Shown: positions 16,169 to 29,822, counted from the stretch's first letter. The stretch is 64,000 nucleotides of DNA from Ramlibacter agri (GCF_012927085.1 NZ_JABBFX010000002.1:620001-684000), one strand, 5' to 3'. The notes: generated from the sequence alone by a model not told the origin. Numbers and translations: made by a program.

Positions 16169-17046
16169 GCTTCGCGGACGAGCGGCCTCCGGCCGCTCGC
16201 TTCGGCACCCCGGGCCCCCGCCTGCGCGGGGGTGACGACGATCAAGACGTCGGCGCGCGCCGCTGCCAGCACCCGCTGCGTGACGCCGCCCAGGAAGAAA
16301 TCGGCCAGCATCCCGCGCTGCCGCTTGCCCAGCACCACCAGATCCGCGCGCATGGCACGCTCGCGCGCCAGGACGGACGCAGCCGCGTCGCCGAAAGTCA
16401 CGGCGAGCCGCGCGCCGTTCGGCCCTGCTCCCGCATCCGCGATCAGTTCCTGAAGCGACAGCCGCGCCCGCACCTCCGCGGTGCCGCGTTGGCGCCGCAG
16501 CACCTCGTGCGAGGCGTCGGCCAGCCGCAGCGTGGCCTCCGCATCCAGGCGCAGCGCATGCAGCACTTCCATGCGCGGGTCGCGCGAGAACAGGCCCGCG
16601 GTCGCGATCACATGGCTGGCTTCGGCGCCCAGGTCCACCGGCACCAGCACCCGCCGGTAGCCGGCGGTCACGGGACGCTTCACCACCAGCACCGGCCCGC
16701 GGCACAGGCGCAGCAAGCGCTCGGCCTGCGTGCCCAGCACGAATTCGCGCAGCGGGTTGCCGCGCCGCGAGCCGATCACCAGCAGGCTGGCTTCGCGCGC
16801 CGCACGCACGGCGTGCGTGAGCGGATCGCCCTCGCATGGCGGCGTTTCCACCGTGATGACCAGCCGCTCCCGCAATGCAGCGGCAAGCCGCGGCGCATCG
16901 TGTTCACCACCAGCCGCGCCGGAGTGCAGCAGGCGCAAAGGCACGCGATGGTCGCGCGCCACCAGCGCGGCACGCCAGGCGGCGTTGGCCGCCGGCGCGC
17001 TGCCATCGACCAGCGCGAGGACCGGCGCATCGAGCCGCGCCGTCAT
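16165..17046 (-). CDS. Tandem universal stress protein (two Usp domains)
   Basis: 293 residues with two Usp domains. The first (about 6-125) includes LLVIGSRRGNPLREFVLGTQAERLLRLC and PVLVVKRP; the second (about 130-270) includes VLVPVDLG and LVVLGKRQRGMLADFFLGGVTQRVL. The G-(2)-G-(9)-G(S/T) nucleotide-binding pattern is recognisable in part in each half. The last ~22 residues after VLIVVTPAQAG are encoded by a REP-like palindrome and are not part of the fold. It overlaps the Rnk-like gene upstream by 4 bases, so the two are coupled and probably respond together to stress. Confidence 0.88.
   Translation of the reverse strand: MTARLDAPVLALVDGSAPAANAAWRAALVARDHRVPLRLLHSGAAGGEHDAPRLAAALRERLVITVETPPCEGDPLTHAVRAAREASLLVIGSRRGNPLREFVLGTQAERLLRLCRGPVLVVKRPVTAGYRRVLVPVDLGAEASHVIATAGLFSRDPRMEVLHALRLDAEATLRLADASHEVLRRQRGTAEVRARLSLQELIADAGAGPNGARLAVTFGDAAASVLARERAMRADLVVLGKRQRGMLADFFLGGVTQRVLAAARADVLIVVTPAQAGARGAEASGRRPLVREA
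16215..16233. repeat. REP-like palindrome inside the Usp gene 3' end
   Basis: CCCCCGC and GCGGGGG arms around a short centre, followed by GTGACG, the pattern of common proteobacterial REP elements. On the minus strand it is translated as TPAQAG, a peptide frequently produced when REPs lie in reading frames. Confidence 0.6.
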
Positions 17047-17438
17047 GCGCCGAAGTCGCCATGGGCTTCGGGCTGGAACAGCACGGCGAGGATGCGGGCT
17101 TCGCCCCAGCGGCCCTGCGGTCCATGCCAGCGCGCGGTGTCGCCGACCTGCAGCCCGAGCAGCGCGCTGCCCACCGGCGACAGCACGGAGATGAGGCCGC
17201 GCGATGGGTCGGCATCCTCGGGATAGCAAAGCGTCAGTTCGTAGGGCGGCGCATCCCAGGCCAGGTCACGCAGCAGCACCTGCGTGCGCATGGTGACGAG
17301 CGTGGGAGGCACCGCGCGCGGCGCCACCAGCTCGCTGCCAGCGAGCATTTCCTGCATGGCCTCGCTGCACGGCAGGCGCGCAAGGCGGACGTGATCGATA
17401 TGCGTGAGCGTGCGCTCCCGCTGGAGAGTGGTTTCCAC
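17043..17438 (-). CDS. Rnk/GreA-GreB C-terminal domain protein
   Basis: 131 residues. The C-terminal two thirds match the GreA/GreB C-terminal domain as found in Rnk (regulator of nucleoside diphosphate kinase): ELTLCYPEDADPSRGLIS, SPVGSALLGLQVGD. The short N-terminal helical part (LTHIDHVRLARL) fits Rnk-like proteins rather than the long Gre coiled coil. It probably binds RNA polymerase. The start is GTG with AAGGAGAC ten bases upstream, and the gene is coupled to the Usp gene by a 4-base overlap. Confidence 0.82.
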   Translation of the reverse strand: METTLQRERTLTHIDHVRLARLPCSEAMQEMLAGSELVAPRAVPPTLVTMRTQVLLRDLAWDAPPYELTLCYPEDADPSRGLISVLSPVGSALLGLQVGDTARWHGPQGRWGEARILAVLFQPEAHGDFGA

Positions 17439-17672
17439 TTCCGGGTCTCCTTGAAGCTGTGCGCTTGGAGCTGGCCCGGCGATTCGATTTGGCGCTAGAG
17501 GGGAAAAGTGTGAATCGCCGGGCTCAGGGAAGTGCTGCCGGCGTTCGCGCGCGCACCTGCGCCACGCGCGGGGCGCGGCGGCGGGTGGTGATGATGCGCG
17601 AAAGAGTCATGCGCTCGAGTCTAGGCCGCAACGCGCCCGCGTGGGGCAATGCCCTTGCAATCCTTGCCAGAA

Positions 17673-18296
17673 TCAGCGCTTGCGCCAGGCGCTGGCGAGC
17701 CAGGCCTGCTGCTCGCGCGGCAGTCCTTCGGGTCGGTAGTAATGCTCCAGTTCCTGGAACGACGCCGCCGCCAGGAAGGCGCGCCAGCCCTCGAGGCTGT
17801 GGAAGGCGCCGTAGCGCCCGCCGTACCAGCCCTCCTCGTCCTTCCCGCGCGGATTGGACGCGAACAGCACGCCGCCCGGCTTCAGCGTCGCATGCAGTTC
17901 GCTCAGCACGCGCGGCAAGGCTTCGCGCGGCACGTGGAACAGCGAGGCGTTGGCAAAGACTCCGTCGAAATGGTCGCCGGGCAGGTCCAGCGCGAGGAAA
18001 TCCTGCTCCCACACCTCGCAGCCGCTGTGGACCCGCGCCAGCGCGGCCAGCGGCGGCGAACCTTCGAGGCCCACCGGCTCGTGTCCACGCGCACGCAGTG
18101 CCGCGAGATCACGCCCCGGGCCGCAACCGAAGTCGAGGATGCGGAATGGCGGCGCGCCCTCGATGTGGCGCAGCAGCGCAGCGATGTTCTGCGTGACATC
18201 GTGGTCGCGCGTGCCTTCCCAGAAGGCCTCGGCCCGTTCGTTGTAGTGCGCCAGCGTGCCGGTGGTGATACGTTGCAGGTGCTCAGGCAAGATCAT
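17673..18296 (-). CDS. Class I SAM-dependent methyltransferase
   Basis: 207 residues. Motif I is ILDFGCGPGRDL (about 53-64), then GLEGSPPL as motif II, FDGVFANASLFHVPRE as motif IV, and a LKPGGVLF strand. It resembles small-molecule or tellurite-resistance-like methyltransferases; the substrate cannot be told. It directly abuts the SDR gene upstream (stop and start adjacent), so both are likely on one transcript. The 234-base gap to the Rnk-like gene holds only a 28-codon ORF without a ribosome site. Confidence 0.88.
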   Translation of the reverse strand: MILPEHLQRITTGTLAHYNERAEAFWEGTRDHDVTQNIAALLRHIEGAPPFRILDFGCGPGRDLAALRARGHEPVGLEGSPPLAALARVHSGCEVWEQDFLALDLPGDHFDGVFANASLFHVPREALPRVLSELHATLKPGGVLFASNPRGKDEEGWYGGRYGAFHSLEGWRAFLAAASFQELEHYYRPEGLPREQQAWLASAWRKR

Positions 18297-19091
18297 TCAG
18301 AACACGCTCTTGACGACGCCGCCATCGACCCGCAGCGCGGCGCCCGTGGTGGCCGAAGCGAGCGGACTGGCGACATAGGCCACCAGCGAAGCCACTTCTT
18401 CCGGCGTCGCGAAGCGCTTGATCAGCGAGGTCGGCCGCATTGTCTGGAAAAATTCCTTCTCGACCTGCGCCTCGCTCTTGCCCTGCCCTTGCGCCAGCGC
18501 CTCGACGAAATCGCCGACACCGCGCGAGCGCGTCGGCCCGGGCAGCACGCTGTTGACCGTGATGCCGGTGCCCGCCAGCGACTCCGCGAGGCCTCGCGCC
18601 ACCGCCAGTTGCGCCGTCTTCGTCACGCCGTAATGCACCATCTCCGCCGGGATCTGGATGCCGCTTTCGCTGGAGATGAAAATGATCCGGCCCCAGTTGG
18701 CCTGGCGCATCGCCGGCAGCAAGAGGCGCGCGAGGCGCACGCCGCTCAGCACGTTCACCTCGAAGAAGCGCATCCAGTCGGCGTCCGGGATCTCCTCGAA
18801 GGACTTGGGTTCGAAGATGCCCAGGTTGTTGACCAGGATCTGGATGCCGGGGTGCTCCTTCGCGACCTGTTCGGCCGCGGCAGCCGTGCCCAGGTCGCCG
18901 GCGAAGCCGCGCACGCTGATGTTGCCCGTGGCCGCGGCGATTTCGCGCACCGCCTGGTCGACCGAGGCCTGGGAGCGCCCGTTGACGATGACGGCCGCGC
19001 CCTCGGCGGCCAGCGCCGTCGCAATCGCGCGGCCGATGCCGGCGGTGCTGCCGGAGACGAGGGCAAGCTTGCCCTTGAGTTGCAGGTCCAT
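18297..19091 (-). CDS. SDR-family oxidoreductase
   Basis: 264 residues, a classical short-chain dehydrogenase: GSTAGIGRA cofactor loop near residue 14, NNLGIFEP (NNxG), Ser and YGVTK (catalytic Tyr-x3-Lys), and a C-terminal DGGVVKSVF. The substrate is unknown. The ATG is preceded by AGGAGGGAA embedded in a hairpin (19092-19118). It lies 30 bases after the parC stop and could be read through from the topoisomerase operon. Confidence 0.92.
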   Translation of the reverse strand: MDLQLKGKLALVSGSTAGIGRAIATALAAEGAAVIVNGRSQASVDQAVREIAAATGNISVRGFAGDLGTAAAAEQVAKEHPGIQILVNNLGIFEPKSFEEIPDADWMRFFEVNVLSGVRLARLLLPAMRQANWGRIIFISSESGIQIPAEMVHYGVTKTAQLAVARGLAESLAGTGITVNSVLPGPTRSRGVGDFVEALAQGQGKSEAQVEKEFFQTMRPTSLIKRFATPEEVASLVAYVASPLASATTGAALRVDGGVVKSVF

Positions 19092-19121
19092 GGCGTTCCC
19101 TCCTTCGTCGGGAACGCCTTT

Positions 19122-19123
<2 letters not shown>
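19092..19123. promoter_or_regulatory. Hairpin over the SDR ribosome site, terminator-like on plus strand
   Basis: Perfect 9-base arms (19092-19100 and 19110-19118) surround a 9-base loop. On the minus-strand mRNA the arm next to the ATG contains part of the AGGAGGG ribosome site. On the plus strand the same stem is followed by five T. It could hide the ribosome site or end antisense transcription. Confidence 0.5.
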
Positions 19124-21455
<2,332 letters not shown>

Positions 21456-21459
21456 GGCT

Positions 21460-22617
21460 CTACAGGGTGCTGAAGTCGGTCCGGACGAGCATCTCGTCCT
21501 GGCTCAGGGTTGCGATGCGCCGCTCGTTGCGCGCCTGCAGCTCGGCGTCGAGCCGGGCGTTGAGGCGATGCAGCAGCAGCTTGGGAGGAATCTCGTCGAC
21601 GGGCACCGGGCCCAGCGCGATGCGGAAGCGCAGGTACTCCGCCGGCGCGGCGGCCAGCGGCTCCTTCAGGCCCGCGGACAGGATGCGCGTGGCCACGGTG
21701 GCTGCGGCCTGGCCGGGCGCCGCCCCCTCGGCCAGCACGCCGATGCGGGCGTGCGCCAACCGCGCGGCGACGTCGCCGTCCCGCAGCAGCGCCTCGCGCA
21801 CACGGCTGGCGGCGGCCAGCACGGCAGCCTCCGCCGTCTCGGGGCCGAACTCGTGCGCGATCGCGGGCAGGTTCTCGATGTGCACGATCATCAGCACGCT
21901 CGGATGCCCGTAGCGCTTGGTGAGGTGGCGCGCCGCCTGCACGCGCTCGGCGAGCACCAGCGGCGTGGCCAGGCCGGTCAGCGGGTCGATGGTGTTGCGG
22001 GCCTGGATGCGCGCACGGGTCTCGCCATACAGGCGGCCGCGCCAGCTGGTGCCGATGTAGATGCAGCCGGTCCACAACGTCAGCAGCACGGCCAGCTCCA
22101 GTGCCTCGGCCATGCCGGCCAGCGGTTGTTCCAGCAGCGTGCTCCCTGCAGCCGCCAGCAGCGCCAGCAAGCCGGGCGCCAGCCACCAGGCCCAGGGCTG
22201 GCTTTGCAACCAGGCGCGTTGCAGGACCAGCAGCACCACGACGAGCCACAGCAGCACGCCGCCTGCCGCGAACCAGGCGCTGAAGGTGGAAAGCGCCGCG
22301 AGCACCGGCAGAGCCACCGCGCTGGCGCCCAGCAGCCAGCGCCGGCGCGTACGCAGTCCGCCGGCATGGCTCACCAGGTCCAGCAGTTGCAGGCCCGCGA
22401 GCGCCAGCACCAGCAGCAGCACCGCGCGCGGCTGCACCGGCCAGTGCGCCAGCAGCGCCTGCAGCGCCAGCGCCGACATCAGGGTGGCCGCCGCGTGCAG
22501 CAGCAGCGGGCGCTCGCGCCAGGCCACGGCCATCACGACGCAGAGGACAACGACCAGCAGCTGCGCGCCCACGCAGGCGCCCAGCCACAAAGGCGCGGCT
22601 TCGAGGCGGTCGGTCAT
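21460..22617 (-). CDS. Membrane protein with degenerate GGDEF domain
   Basis: 385 residues. Six or seven hydrophobic helices occupy about 10-190, followed by a GGDEF-type domain opening with [13 protein letters not shown] (about 210-222). The signature position reads [10 protein letters not shown] (about 286-295), so the GG(D/E)EF catalytic loop is lost and cyclase activity is unlikely. It may bind c-di-GMP or GTP, or act by protein contact. Overlaps the lytic transglycosylase gene by 4 bases and is followed by parC after 4 bases, so its expression is tied to topoisomerase IV. Confidence 0.82.
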   Translation of the reverse strand: MTDRLEAAPLWLGACVGAQLLVVVLCVVMAVAWRERPLLLHAAATLMSALALQALLAHWPVQPRAVLLLVLALAGLQLLDLVSHAGGLRTRRRWLLGASAVALPVLAALSTFSAWFAAGGVLLWLVVVLLVLQRAWLQSQPWAWWLAPGLLALLAAAGSTLLEQPLAGMAEALELAVLLTLWTGCIYIGTSWRGRLYGETRARIQARNTIDPLTGLATPLVLAERVQAARHLTKRYGHPSVLMIVHIENLPAIAHEFGPETAEAAVLAAASRVREALLRDGDVAARLAHARIGVLAEGAAPGQAAATVATRILSAGLKEPLAAAPAEYLRFRIALGPVPVDEIPPKLLLHRLNARLDAELQARNERRIATLSQDEMLVRTDFSTL

Positions 22618-23468
22618 CGGGCCGCGACGGGATCGGGGGAAGAAGGAGCGCCGGCGCTCATGCCCGCCGGCAGGTTGCCGCGCCCGCGCGCGCCGCCGAC
22701 CGGCACGTTGTCCTCGGCGGACGTGCCCGGCAGTTCCATGCGCACGCGCGTCGGCACGCGCGGATTCGAGCCGCCACCCCCCAGCGACGCGGGCGGCTTG
22801 AGCATCTGGTACAGCTGCATCACGGTCTTCACGTAGTTCTGCGTTTCGCGGAAGTTGGGGATGCGGTTGCCGGCGCGCTGCACGGCGCCCTCGCCCGCGT
22901 TGTAGGCGGCCAGGGCCAGCTCCAGCTGGCCGGGGAACATCTTCATCAGGTCGTGCAGGTAGCGCGCGCCCAGCCGCACGTTGGTGCGCGGGTCGGTCAG
23001 CTTCTTTTCCACGGGCGCCTTGCGGTCGCCGGTGAGGCCATAGCGTTCGGCGGTGGCCGGCATGATCTGCATCAGGCCCACAGCGCCCTTGGGCGAGACG
23101 GCGCCGGTGTCGAAGCCGGACTCGGTGGCGATCAGCGCCTGCAGCAGCTCGAAGTCCAGCCCCTGCTCGCTGGCGGCGGCGCGCAGGTGCGGCTTGACGA
23201 TCTTGTAGGTGGACGAGATCTCGAAGAAGGCGACCAGCTTGGCCGGCGCCGTGGGCACGGCCACCGGCCGCGGCGTCCCTTGCTGCAGGCCGGCGCTGGT
23301 GTCGAAGCTCTCGCCGCCGCGGAAGAACAGCTCGTAGCGCTCGTCCACTTTCTCGGCGGCGAAATGGGCCACGCCTTTTTCGTCGACGTAGCCCCAGACT
23401 TCGGCTCGCGCCGCAGCGGCGCCCAGCATCAGGGCTGCTGCAAGCGCGAACGCCAGCCCGCGCTTCAT
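22614..23468 (-). CDS. Lytic transglycosylase, SLT family
   Basis: 284 residues with a signal peptide (MKRGLAFALAAALMLGAAAARA). A short DUF4124-like N-terminal piece (VWGYVDEKGVAHFA) is followed by the SLT domain at about 95-215: catalytic Glu in ALIATESGFD, then GLMQIMPATAERYG and LALAAYNAGEGAV. It cleaves peptidoglycan to 1,6-anhydro products in the periplasm. A low-complexity Gly/Pro tail ends the protein. The ATG overlaps the GNAT stop by 4 bases. Confidence 0.92.
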   Translation of the reverse strand: MKRGLAFALAAALMLGAAAARAEVWGYVDEKGVAHFAAEKVDERYELFFRGGESFDTSAGLQQGTPRPVAVPTAPAKLVAFFEISSTYKIVKPHLRAAASEQGLDFELLQALIATESGFDTGAVSPKGAVGLMQIMPATAERYGLTGDRKAPVEKKLTDPRTNVRLGARYLHDLMKMFPGQLELALAAYNAGEGAVQRAGNRIPNFRETQNYVKTVMQLYQMLKPPASLGGGGSNPRVPTRVRMELPGTSAEDNVPVGGARGRGNLPAGMSAGAPSSPDPVAAR

Positions 23469-24016
23469 CCGCGCAACTCCAGGCCTTGCGCCCGCCGCTG
23501 CCGGAACTCGTTCGCCAGCATGGACATCACGACCATCGATTCGAAGCCGTCGTCCAGCTTCACCGCCTCGCGCAGCACGCCCTCGACGACGAAGCCCTCG
23601 CTGTCGTACAAGGCCTTGGCGCGCGTGTTGCGCTGCTTCACGTCCAGCCACAGGCGGTGCGCGCCGAGGTCGTCGAAAGCCACCTTCTTCACCACGCGCA
23701 GCGAGGCGCGGCCGAGGCCGCGGCCCTTGGACCGCACCACCATGCGTTTCAGCTCCAGCGACTGGTGCGGGCTGCGGCAGCCGATCAGGATGACGAAGCC
23801 GGCCGCCTCCAGGCCCGGACCGGCTTCCACGATGAAATGGCGGAAGTCCGGGAAGCGGATGGCCGCCTCGTGCTGGGTCCGTTCCCAGGGCGTGATGAAG
23901 GGCAGGTTTTCGGGGTCCTGCTCCAGCGACAGCACGAAGGCGATGTCGCTCTGCATGGTCGGCCGCAGCCGCACGCGCAAGGCGGCGGTATCGTTGGCGG
24001 ATGCGGCCGGGTGCAT
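23465..24016 (-). CDS. GNAT-family N-acetyltransferase
   Basis: 183 residues. RLRPTMQSDIAFVLSLEQ at the start and VRSKGRGLGRASLRVV (acetyl-CoA loop Q/RxxGxG/A) with LYDSEGFVVEGVLRE are typical of the GNAT fold related to RimJ-type enzymes. The substrate is not readable. It sits one base after the parE stop and overlaps the transglycosylase start, in a tightly packed operon. Confidence 0.85.
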   Translation of the reverse strand: MHPAASANDTAALRVRLRPTMQSDIAFVLSLEQDPENLPFITPWERTQHEAAIRFPDFRHFIVEAGPGLEAAGFVILIGCRSPHQSLELKRMVVRSKGRGLGRASLRVVKKVAFDDLGAHRLWLDVKQRNTRAKALYDSEGFVVEGVLREAVKLDDGFESMVVMSMLANEFRQRRAQGLELRG

Positions 24017-24017
24017 G

Positions 24018-25982
<1,965 letters not shown>

Positions 25983-26142
25983 ATGCGAGGCGCATTGTAG
26001 CCACGGCTTCCTGCGCCACTGGATGCGTATCCAGTTGTTTGTCGCATTCATGCCGCGCCATCATCAATGGGCACCAAAGATTTCAACAGGGTTGTCCGGC
26101 CCGCGGCAAGCGATCCCCGATTCCGGCCCCGACAATCTCGCG

Positions 26143-27366
26143 ATGCAGAATCCGCCCGCTCCCAAGCTCTCGATGGCGCAGGTGCTCGCCTGCGGCGCCT
26201 TCATCGTCACCCTGTCCATGGGCATCCGCCACGGCTTCGGCCTGTGGCTGCAGCCGATCACGCAGGCCCAGGGCTGGACGCGGGAGACCTTCGCCTTCGC
26301 GCTGGCCATCCAGAACCTGGCCTGGGGCTTTGCCGGCATCTTCGCCGGCATGCTGGCGGACCGCTTCGGCGCGTTCCGGGTGCTGCTGATGGGAGCGGTG
26401 CTGTATGCGCTGGGCCTGGCGGGCATGGCGCTGTCGCGCGATCCCTTTGTCTTCACCCTCACCACAGGCGTCCTGATCGGCATGGCGCAGGCCGGCACGA
26501 CCTACGCCGTGATCTACGGCATCATCGGCCGCCAGATTCCCCCGGAGCGCCGGTCCTGGGCGATGGGCGTGGCGGCGGCGGCCGGCTCCTTCGGCCAGTT
26601 CCTGATGGTGCCGGTGGAAGGCTTCCTGATCGACCGCTTCGGCTGGCAGCAGGCGCTGGTGATGCTGTCCTTCGTGGTGCTGGCGATAGTTCCGCTGGCC
26701 TTCGGCCTGCGCGAGCCGGGCTTCGGCGGCGGCGTCGCGCCGAAGCGCGAACAGACGATCCTGCAGGCGCTGGGCGAGGCCTTCAAGTACCCCAGCTTCC
26801 AGCTGCTGATGGCGGGCTATTTCGTCTGCGGCTTCCAGGTGGTGTTCATCGGCGTGCACATGCCCTCCTATTTGAAGGACAAGGGCATGTCGCCGCAGGT
26901 GGCCAGCTACGCGCTGGCGCTGATCGGCCTGTTCAACGTGTTCGGCACCTATGCCGCGGGCATGCTGGGGCAGCGCTTCGCCAAGCGCAAGATCCTGGCT
27001 TCCATCTACCTGGGGCGTTCGATCGCGATCGCGCTGTTCCTGGCGGCGCCGCTGTCGCCGCTGTCGGTGTACCTGTTCTCCGCGGTCATCGGCCTGCTGT
27101 GGCTGTCGACGGTGCCTTCGACCAACGCGGTCATTGCCAACATCTTCGGCGTGGCGCATTTGTCGATGCTGGGCGGCTTCGTCTTCTTCAGCCACCAGAT
27201 CGGTTCCTTCCTCGGCGTCTGGCTGGGCGGCTACCTGTATGACCGGACCGGCAGCTACGACATCGTCTGGTACCTGGCGATCGCGCTGGGCGTGTTCGCG
27301 GCGCTGGTGAACCTGCCGGTGCGGGAAGCGCCGATCGCGCGCGGGACCGTGCCGCAGGCGGCGTGA
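26143..27366 (+). CDS. MFS transporter
   Basis: 407 residues with about 12 membrane helices. GMLADRFGAFRVLL between helices 2 and 3 is the MFS signature; the second half repeats the fold (AAGMLGQRFAKRKIL). The sequence resembles the oxalate/formate antiporter-like and monocarboxylate MFS group (GIRHGFGLWLQPI), so an organic anion is a guess. Divergent from parE, 160 bases apart. Its stop overlaps the ATG of a tiny membrane ORF as TGATG. Confidence 0.9.
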   Translation: MQNPPAPKLSMAQVLACGAFIVTLSMGIRHGFGLWLQPITQAQGWTRETFAFALAIQNLAWGFAGIFAGMLADRFGAFRVLLMGAVLYALGLAGMALSRDPFVFTLTTGVLIGMAQAGTTYAVIYGIIGRQIPPERRSWAMGVAAAAGSFGQFLMVPVEGFLIDRFGWQQALVMLSFVVLAIVPLAFGLREPGFGGGVAPKREQTILQALGEAFKYPSFQLLMAGYFVCGFQVVFIGVHMPSYLKDKGMSPQVASYALALIGLFNVFGTYAAGMLGQRFAKRKILASIYLGRSIAIALFLAAPLSPLSVYLFSAVIGLLWLSTVPSTNAVIANIFGVAHLSMLGGFVFFSHQIGSFLGVWLGGYLYDRTGSYDIVWYLAIALGVFAALVNLPVREAPIARGTVPQAA

Positions 27367-27485
27367 TGAAGAAGGCGCTGGCCTATGGCGCCGCGGTGGT
27401 GGTGCTGCTGGCCGTGTTTGCGCTCTATGCGCAGCCCCGGATGATGGTGACGGTGGGGAACATGATCTGGGCGTGCTTCCAGTGA
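27366..27485 (+). CDS. 39-residue single-span membrane peptide
   Basis: The ORF begins at the TGATG junction with the MFS gene. It encodes MKKALAYGAAVVVLLAVFAL, a basic lead and one hydrophobic helix, then a short tail ending MIWACFQ. The overlap suggests coupled translation and perhaps an accessory role for the transporter. No family is recognised. Confidence 0.55.
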   Translation: MKKALAYGAAVVVLLAVFALYAQPRMMVTVGNMIWACFQ

Positions 27486-27533
27486 GGTGAAGCCCGGGAT
27501 GACAAAGGCGGAGGCCGGGTTACATTCCCGCCC

Positions 27534-28340
27534 ATGAACGTCACCGTCATCACCGGAGCCTCGGACGGCATAGGCGCGGAAGTCGCCCGCCAGCTGGCCG
27601 CGAAAGCCCAGGCCGCCCTTGTCCTCGCCGGCCGCAGCCAGGAGAAGCTGGACGCCGTCGCCGCCCAGTGCCGCGAGCGCGGCGCGCAGGTGCTCACGAT
27701 GGCCATGGATGTCGCGCAGGAGACGCAGTGCCGCGGCCTGGTCGCCGCCGCCGTCGAACGCTTCGGCCGGATCGACAGCCTGATCAACAACGCCGGCATC
27801 TCGGCGCAGGCGCTGTTCGAGGACGTCAAGGCGGAAGACCTGCACTGGTACGAAGACCTGATGCGGGTGAACCTGTGGGGCTCCGTCTGGTGCACCCACG
27901 CCGCCCTGCCCCACCTGAAGCAAAGCCGCGGCCGCATCGTGGCGGTCGGTTCGCTGGCCGGCCTGGTGGGCGTGCCGGGGCGCACCGCCTACAGCGCCAG
28001 CAAGTTCGCCATGACCGGCTTCTTCGAGGCGCTGCGGGCGGAGCTGAAAAGCGCCGGCGTCAGCGTGACCACGGCCTACCCCGGCGTCGTCGCCACCCAG
28101 ATCCGCTACCGCGGCTACAACGCCCAGGGCCAGGCCGCCGGCTCCAGCGGCCTGAAGGAAGAAGGCGCGATGAGCGTGGAGGAATGCGCGCGCCTGATCG
28201 TCGACGGCATGGAGCAGCGCCGGCGCGAAGTGGTGATGACCGCCAAGGGCAAGCTGGGGCGCTTCATGAAGCTGCTGGTGCCGGGCGTGGTGGAAGGCAT
28301 CGCGCTGCAGGCGCTGAAGCAGGAAGTCAGGCCGCATTGA
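27534..28340 (+). CDS. SDR-family oxidoreductase
   Basis: 268 residues. Cofactor loop TGASDGIGAEV at the start, NNAGIS (NNAG), catalytic Ser near VGSLAGLVGVPGRTAYSASK with Tyr-x3-Lys, and a C-terminal membrane-proximal helix (LGRFMKLLVPGVVEGIAL). It resembles the DHRS7/SDR7-like group. The substrate is unknown. The next gene, a methyltransferase, starts 3 bases after the stop, so they are co-transcribed. Confidence 0.92.
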   Translation: MNVTVITGASDGIGAEVARQLAAKAQAALVLAGRSQEKLDAVAAQCRERGAQVLTMAMDVAQETQCRGLVAAAVERFGRIDSLINNAGISAQALFEDVKAEDLHWYEDLMRVNLWGSVWCTHAALPHLKQSRGRIVAVGSLAGLVGVPGRTAYSASKFAMTGFFEALRAELKSAGVSVTTAYPGVVATQIRYRGYNAQGQAAGSSGLKEEGAMSVEECARLIVDGMEQRRREVVMTAKGKLGRFMKLLVPGVVEGIALQALKQEVRPH

Positions 28341-28342
28341 GC

Positions 28343-28879
28343 ATGCACGGGACCGAAGAAGCCTCGGCCTGGGTCCGCCGCTGGACCCATCTGGTCCCCG
28401 CGGGCGGCGCCGTGCTGGACGTCGCCTGCGGGCGCGGCCGCCACATGCGCTGGTTCGCGCAGCAAGGCCATCCCGTCACCGGCGTCGACCGCGACCCGGA
28501 CGCGATCGAAGCGGTGCGCGACACCGGCGAAGCCGTGCTGGCCGACATCGAGGACGGCCCCTGGCCTTTCGCCGGCCGCAGCTTCGCCGGCGTGGTCGTG
28601 ACGAATTACCTGTGGCGCCCGCGCCTTCCGGACATCGTGGCCGCCGTCGCCCCGGGCGGCGTCCTGGTCTACGAGACCTTCGCCCGGGGCAACGAGACCG
28701 TCGGCAAGCCGAGCCGCCCGGATTTCCTGCTGGCTCCGGGCGAGCTGCTGCAGGCCTGCCAGGGCCTGCGGGTAGTCGCCTACGAGGGCGGCTTCCTGGC
28801 CGCCCCGGACCGCTTCGTCCAGCGGATCGCCGCCGTCCGCGCCGTCCCCGGGGCTACACCGGGCCGATACATGCTCTAG
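28343..28879 (+). CDS. Class I SAM-dependent methyltransferase
   Basis: 178 residues. Motif I is [15 protein letters not shown], then [26 protein letters not shown] and [17 protein letters not shown]. The short length and YETF...G motif fit TehB-like or general methyltransferases often found just before dapA in Comamonadaceae. The substrate is unknown. Starts 3 bases after the SDR gene. Confidence 0.87.
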   Translation: MHGTEEASAWVRRWTHLVPAGGAVLDVACGRGRHMRWFAQQGHPVTGVDRDPDAIEAVRDTGEAVLADIEDGPWPFAGRSFAGVVVTNYLWRPRLPDIVAAVAPGGVLVYETFARGNETVGKPSRPDFLLAPGELLQACQGLRVVAYEGGFLAAPDRFVQRIAAVRAVPGATPGRYML

Positions 28880-28881
28880 CC

Positions 28882-28887
28882 TACAAT
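28882..28887 (+). promoter_or_regulatory. Possible -10 box for dapA
   Basis: TACAAT lies 24 bases before the dapA ATG, in the 31-base gap. No good -35 is visible at 16-18 bases upstream, so this is weak. Confidence 0.3.
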
Positions 28888-28910
28888 CGCGCATTCCCCG
28901 GGAACCGTTA

Positions 28911-29798
28911 ATGACTCCGATTACAGGCAGCATCGTGGCCCTCGTGACGCCGATGCACGAGGACGGCAGCGTCGACTATCCGGCGCTGCGCAAGCTCGTC
29001 GACTGGCACATCGCCGAAGGGACCGACTGCATCGGCGTGGTCGGCACCACCGGCGAGTCGCCCACCGTCGACGTCGAGGAACACCAGGAGATCATCCGCG
29101 TCTCCGTGGAGCAGGCCAAGGGCCGCGTTCCGATCATGGCCGGCTGCGGCGCCAACAGCACCGCGGAAGCCATCGCGCTCGCGAAATATGCGCGCAAGGT
29201 CGGCGCCGACTGCCAACTGCAGGTCGTGCCCTACTACAACAAGCCCACGCAGGAAGGCCAGTACCAGCACTTCAAGGCGATCGCCGAAGCGACCGGCGAC
29301 CTGCCCATGGTGCTTTACAACGTTCCCGGCCGCACCGTGGCGGACATGCAGCACGACACCGTGCTGCGCCTGGCGCAGGTGCCCGGCATCGTCGGCATCA
29401 AGGAAGCCACCGGCAACATCGAGCGTGCGCAGTGGCTGATCCGCGAAGCCCCCCAGGGCTTCGCCATCTATTCCGGGGACGACCCGACCGCCGTGGCGCT
29501 GATGCTGTGCGGCGGCCAGGGCAACATCAGCGTGACGGCCAACGTGGCGCCGCGCCAGATGCACGAGCTGTGCAAGGCCGCCATCGCCGGCGACCGCAAG
29601 CGGGCGATGGAGATCCAGTTCCAGCTGATGCCGCTGCACAAGCATTTGTTCGTCGAGGCGAACCCGATTCCCGTGAAGTGGGCCATGGCCCGCATGGGCC
29701 TCATGGGCGGCGCCATTCGCCTGCCGATGACGCCGCTGGCCAAGGCCAACGAGGCCGTCGTCGAAGGCGCGCTGCGCGCCGCCGGCGTGCTGGCCTGA
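28911..29798 (+). CDS. dapA: 4-hydroxy-tetrahydrodipicolinate synthase
   Basis: 295 residues. It condenses pyruvate with aspartate semialdehyde in lysine and diaminopimelate synthesis. GTTGESPT (pyruvate loop), YYNKPTQEG, the Tyr in VLYNVPGRT and the Schiff-base Lys in GIKEATG are all present. Cytoplasmic TIM barrel of normal length. bamC follows after 24 bases, an order common in Betaproteobacteria. Confidence 0.97.
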   Translation: MTPITGSIVALVTPMHEDGSVDYPALRKLVDWHIAEGTDCIGVVGTTGESPTVDVEEHQEIIRVSVEQAKGRVPIMAGCGANSTAEAIALAKYARKVGADCQLQVVPYYNKPTQEGQYQHFKAIAEATGDLPMVLYNVPGRTVADMQHDTVLRLAQVPGIVGIKEATGNIERAQWLIREAPQGFAIYSGDDPTAVALMLCGGQGNISVTANVAPRQMHELCKAAIAGDRKRAMEIQFQLMPLHKHLFVEANPIPVKWAMARMGLMGGAIRLPMTPLAKANEAVVEGALRAAGVLA

Positions 29799-29822
29799 GC
29801 AAGACCTGGAAGGATTCCGAAC

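Noticed and set aside
17524..17610. 28-codon minus-strand ORF (MTLSRIITTRRRAPRV...)
   Set aside because: No ribosome site and Arg-rich random composition. Kept out because nothing beyond an open frame supports it.
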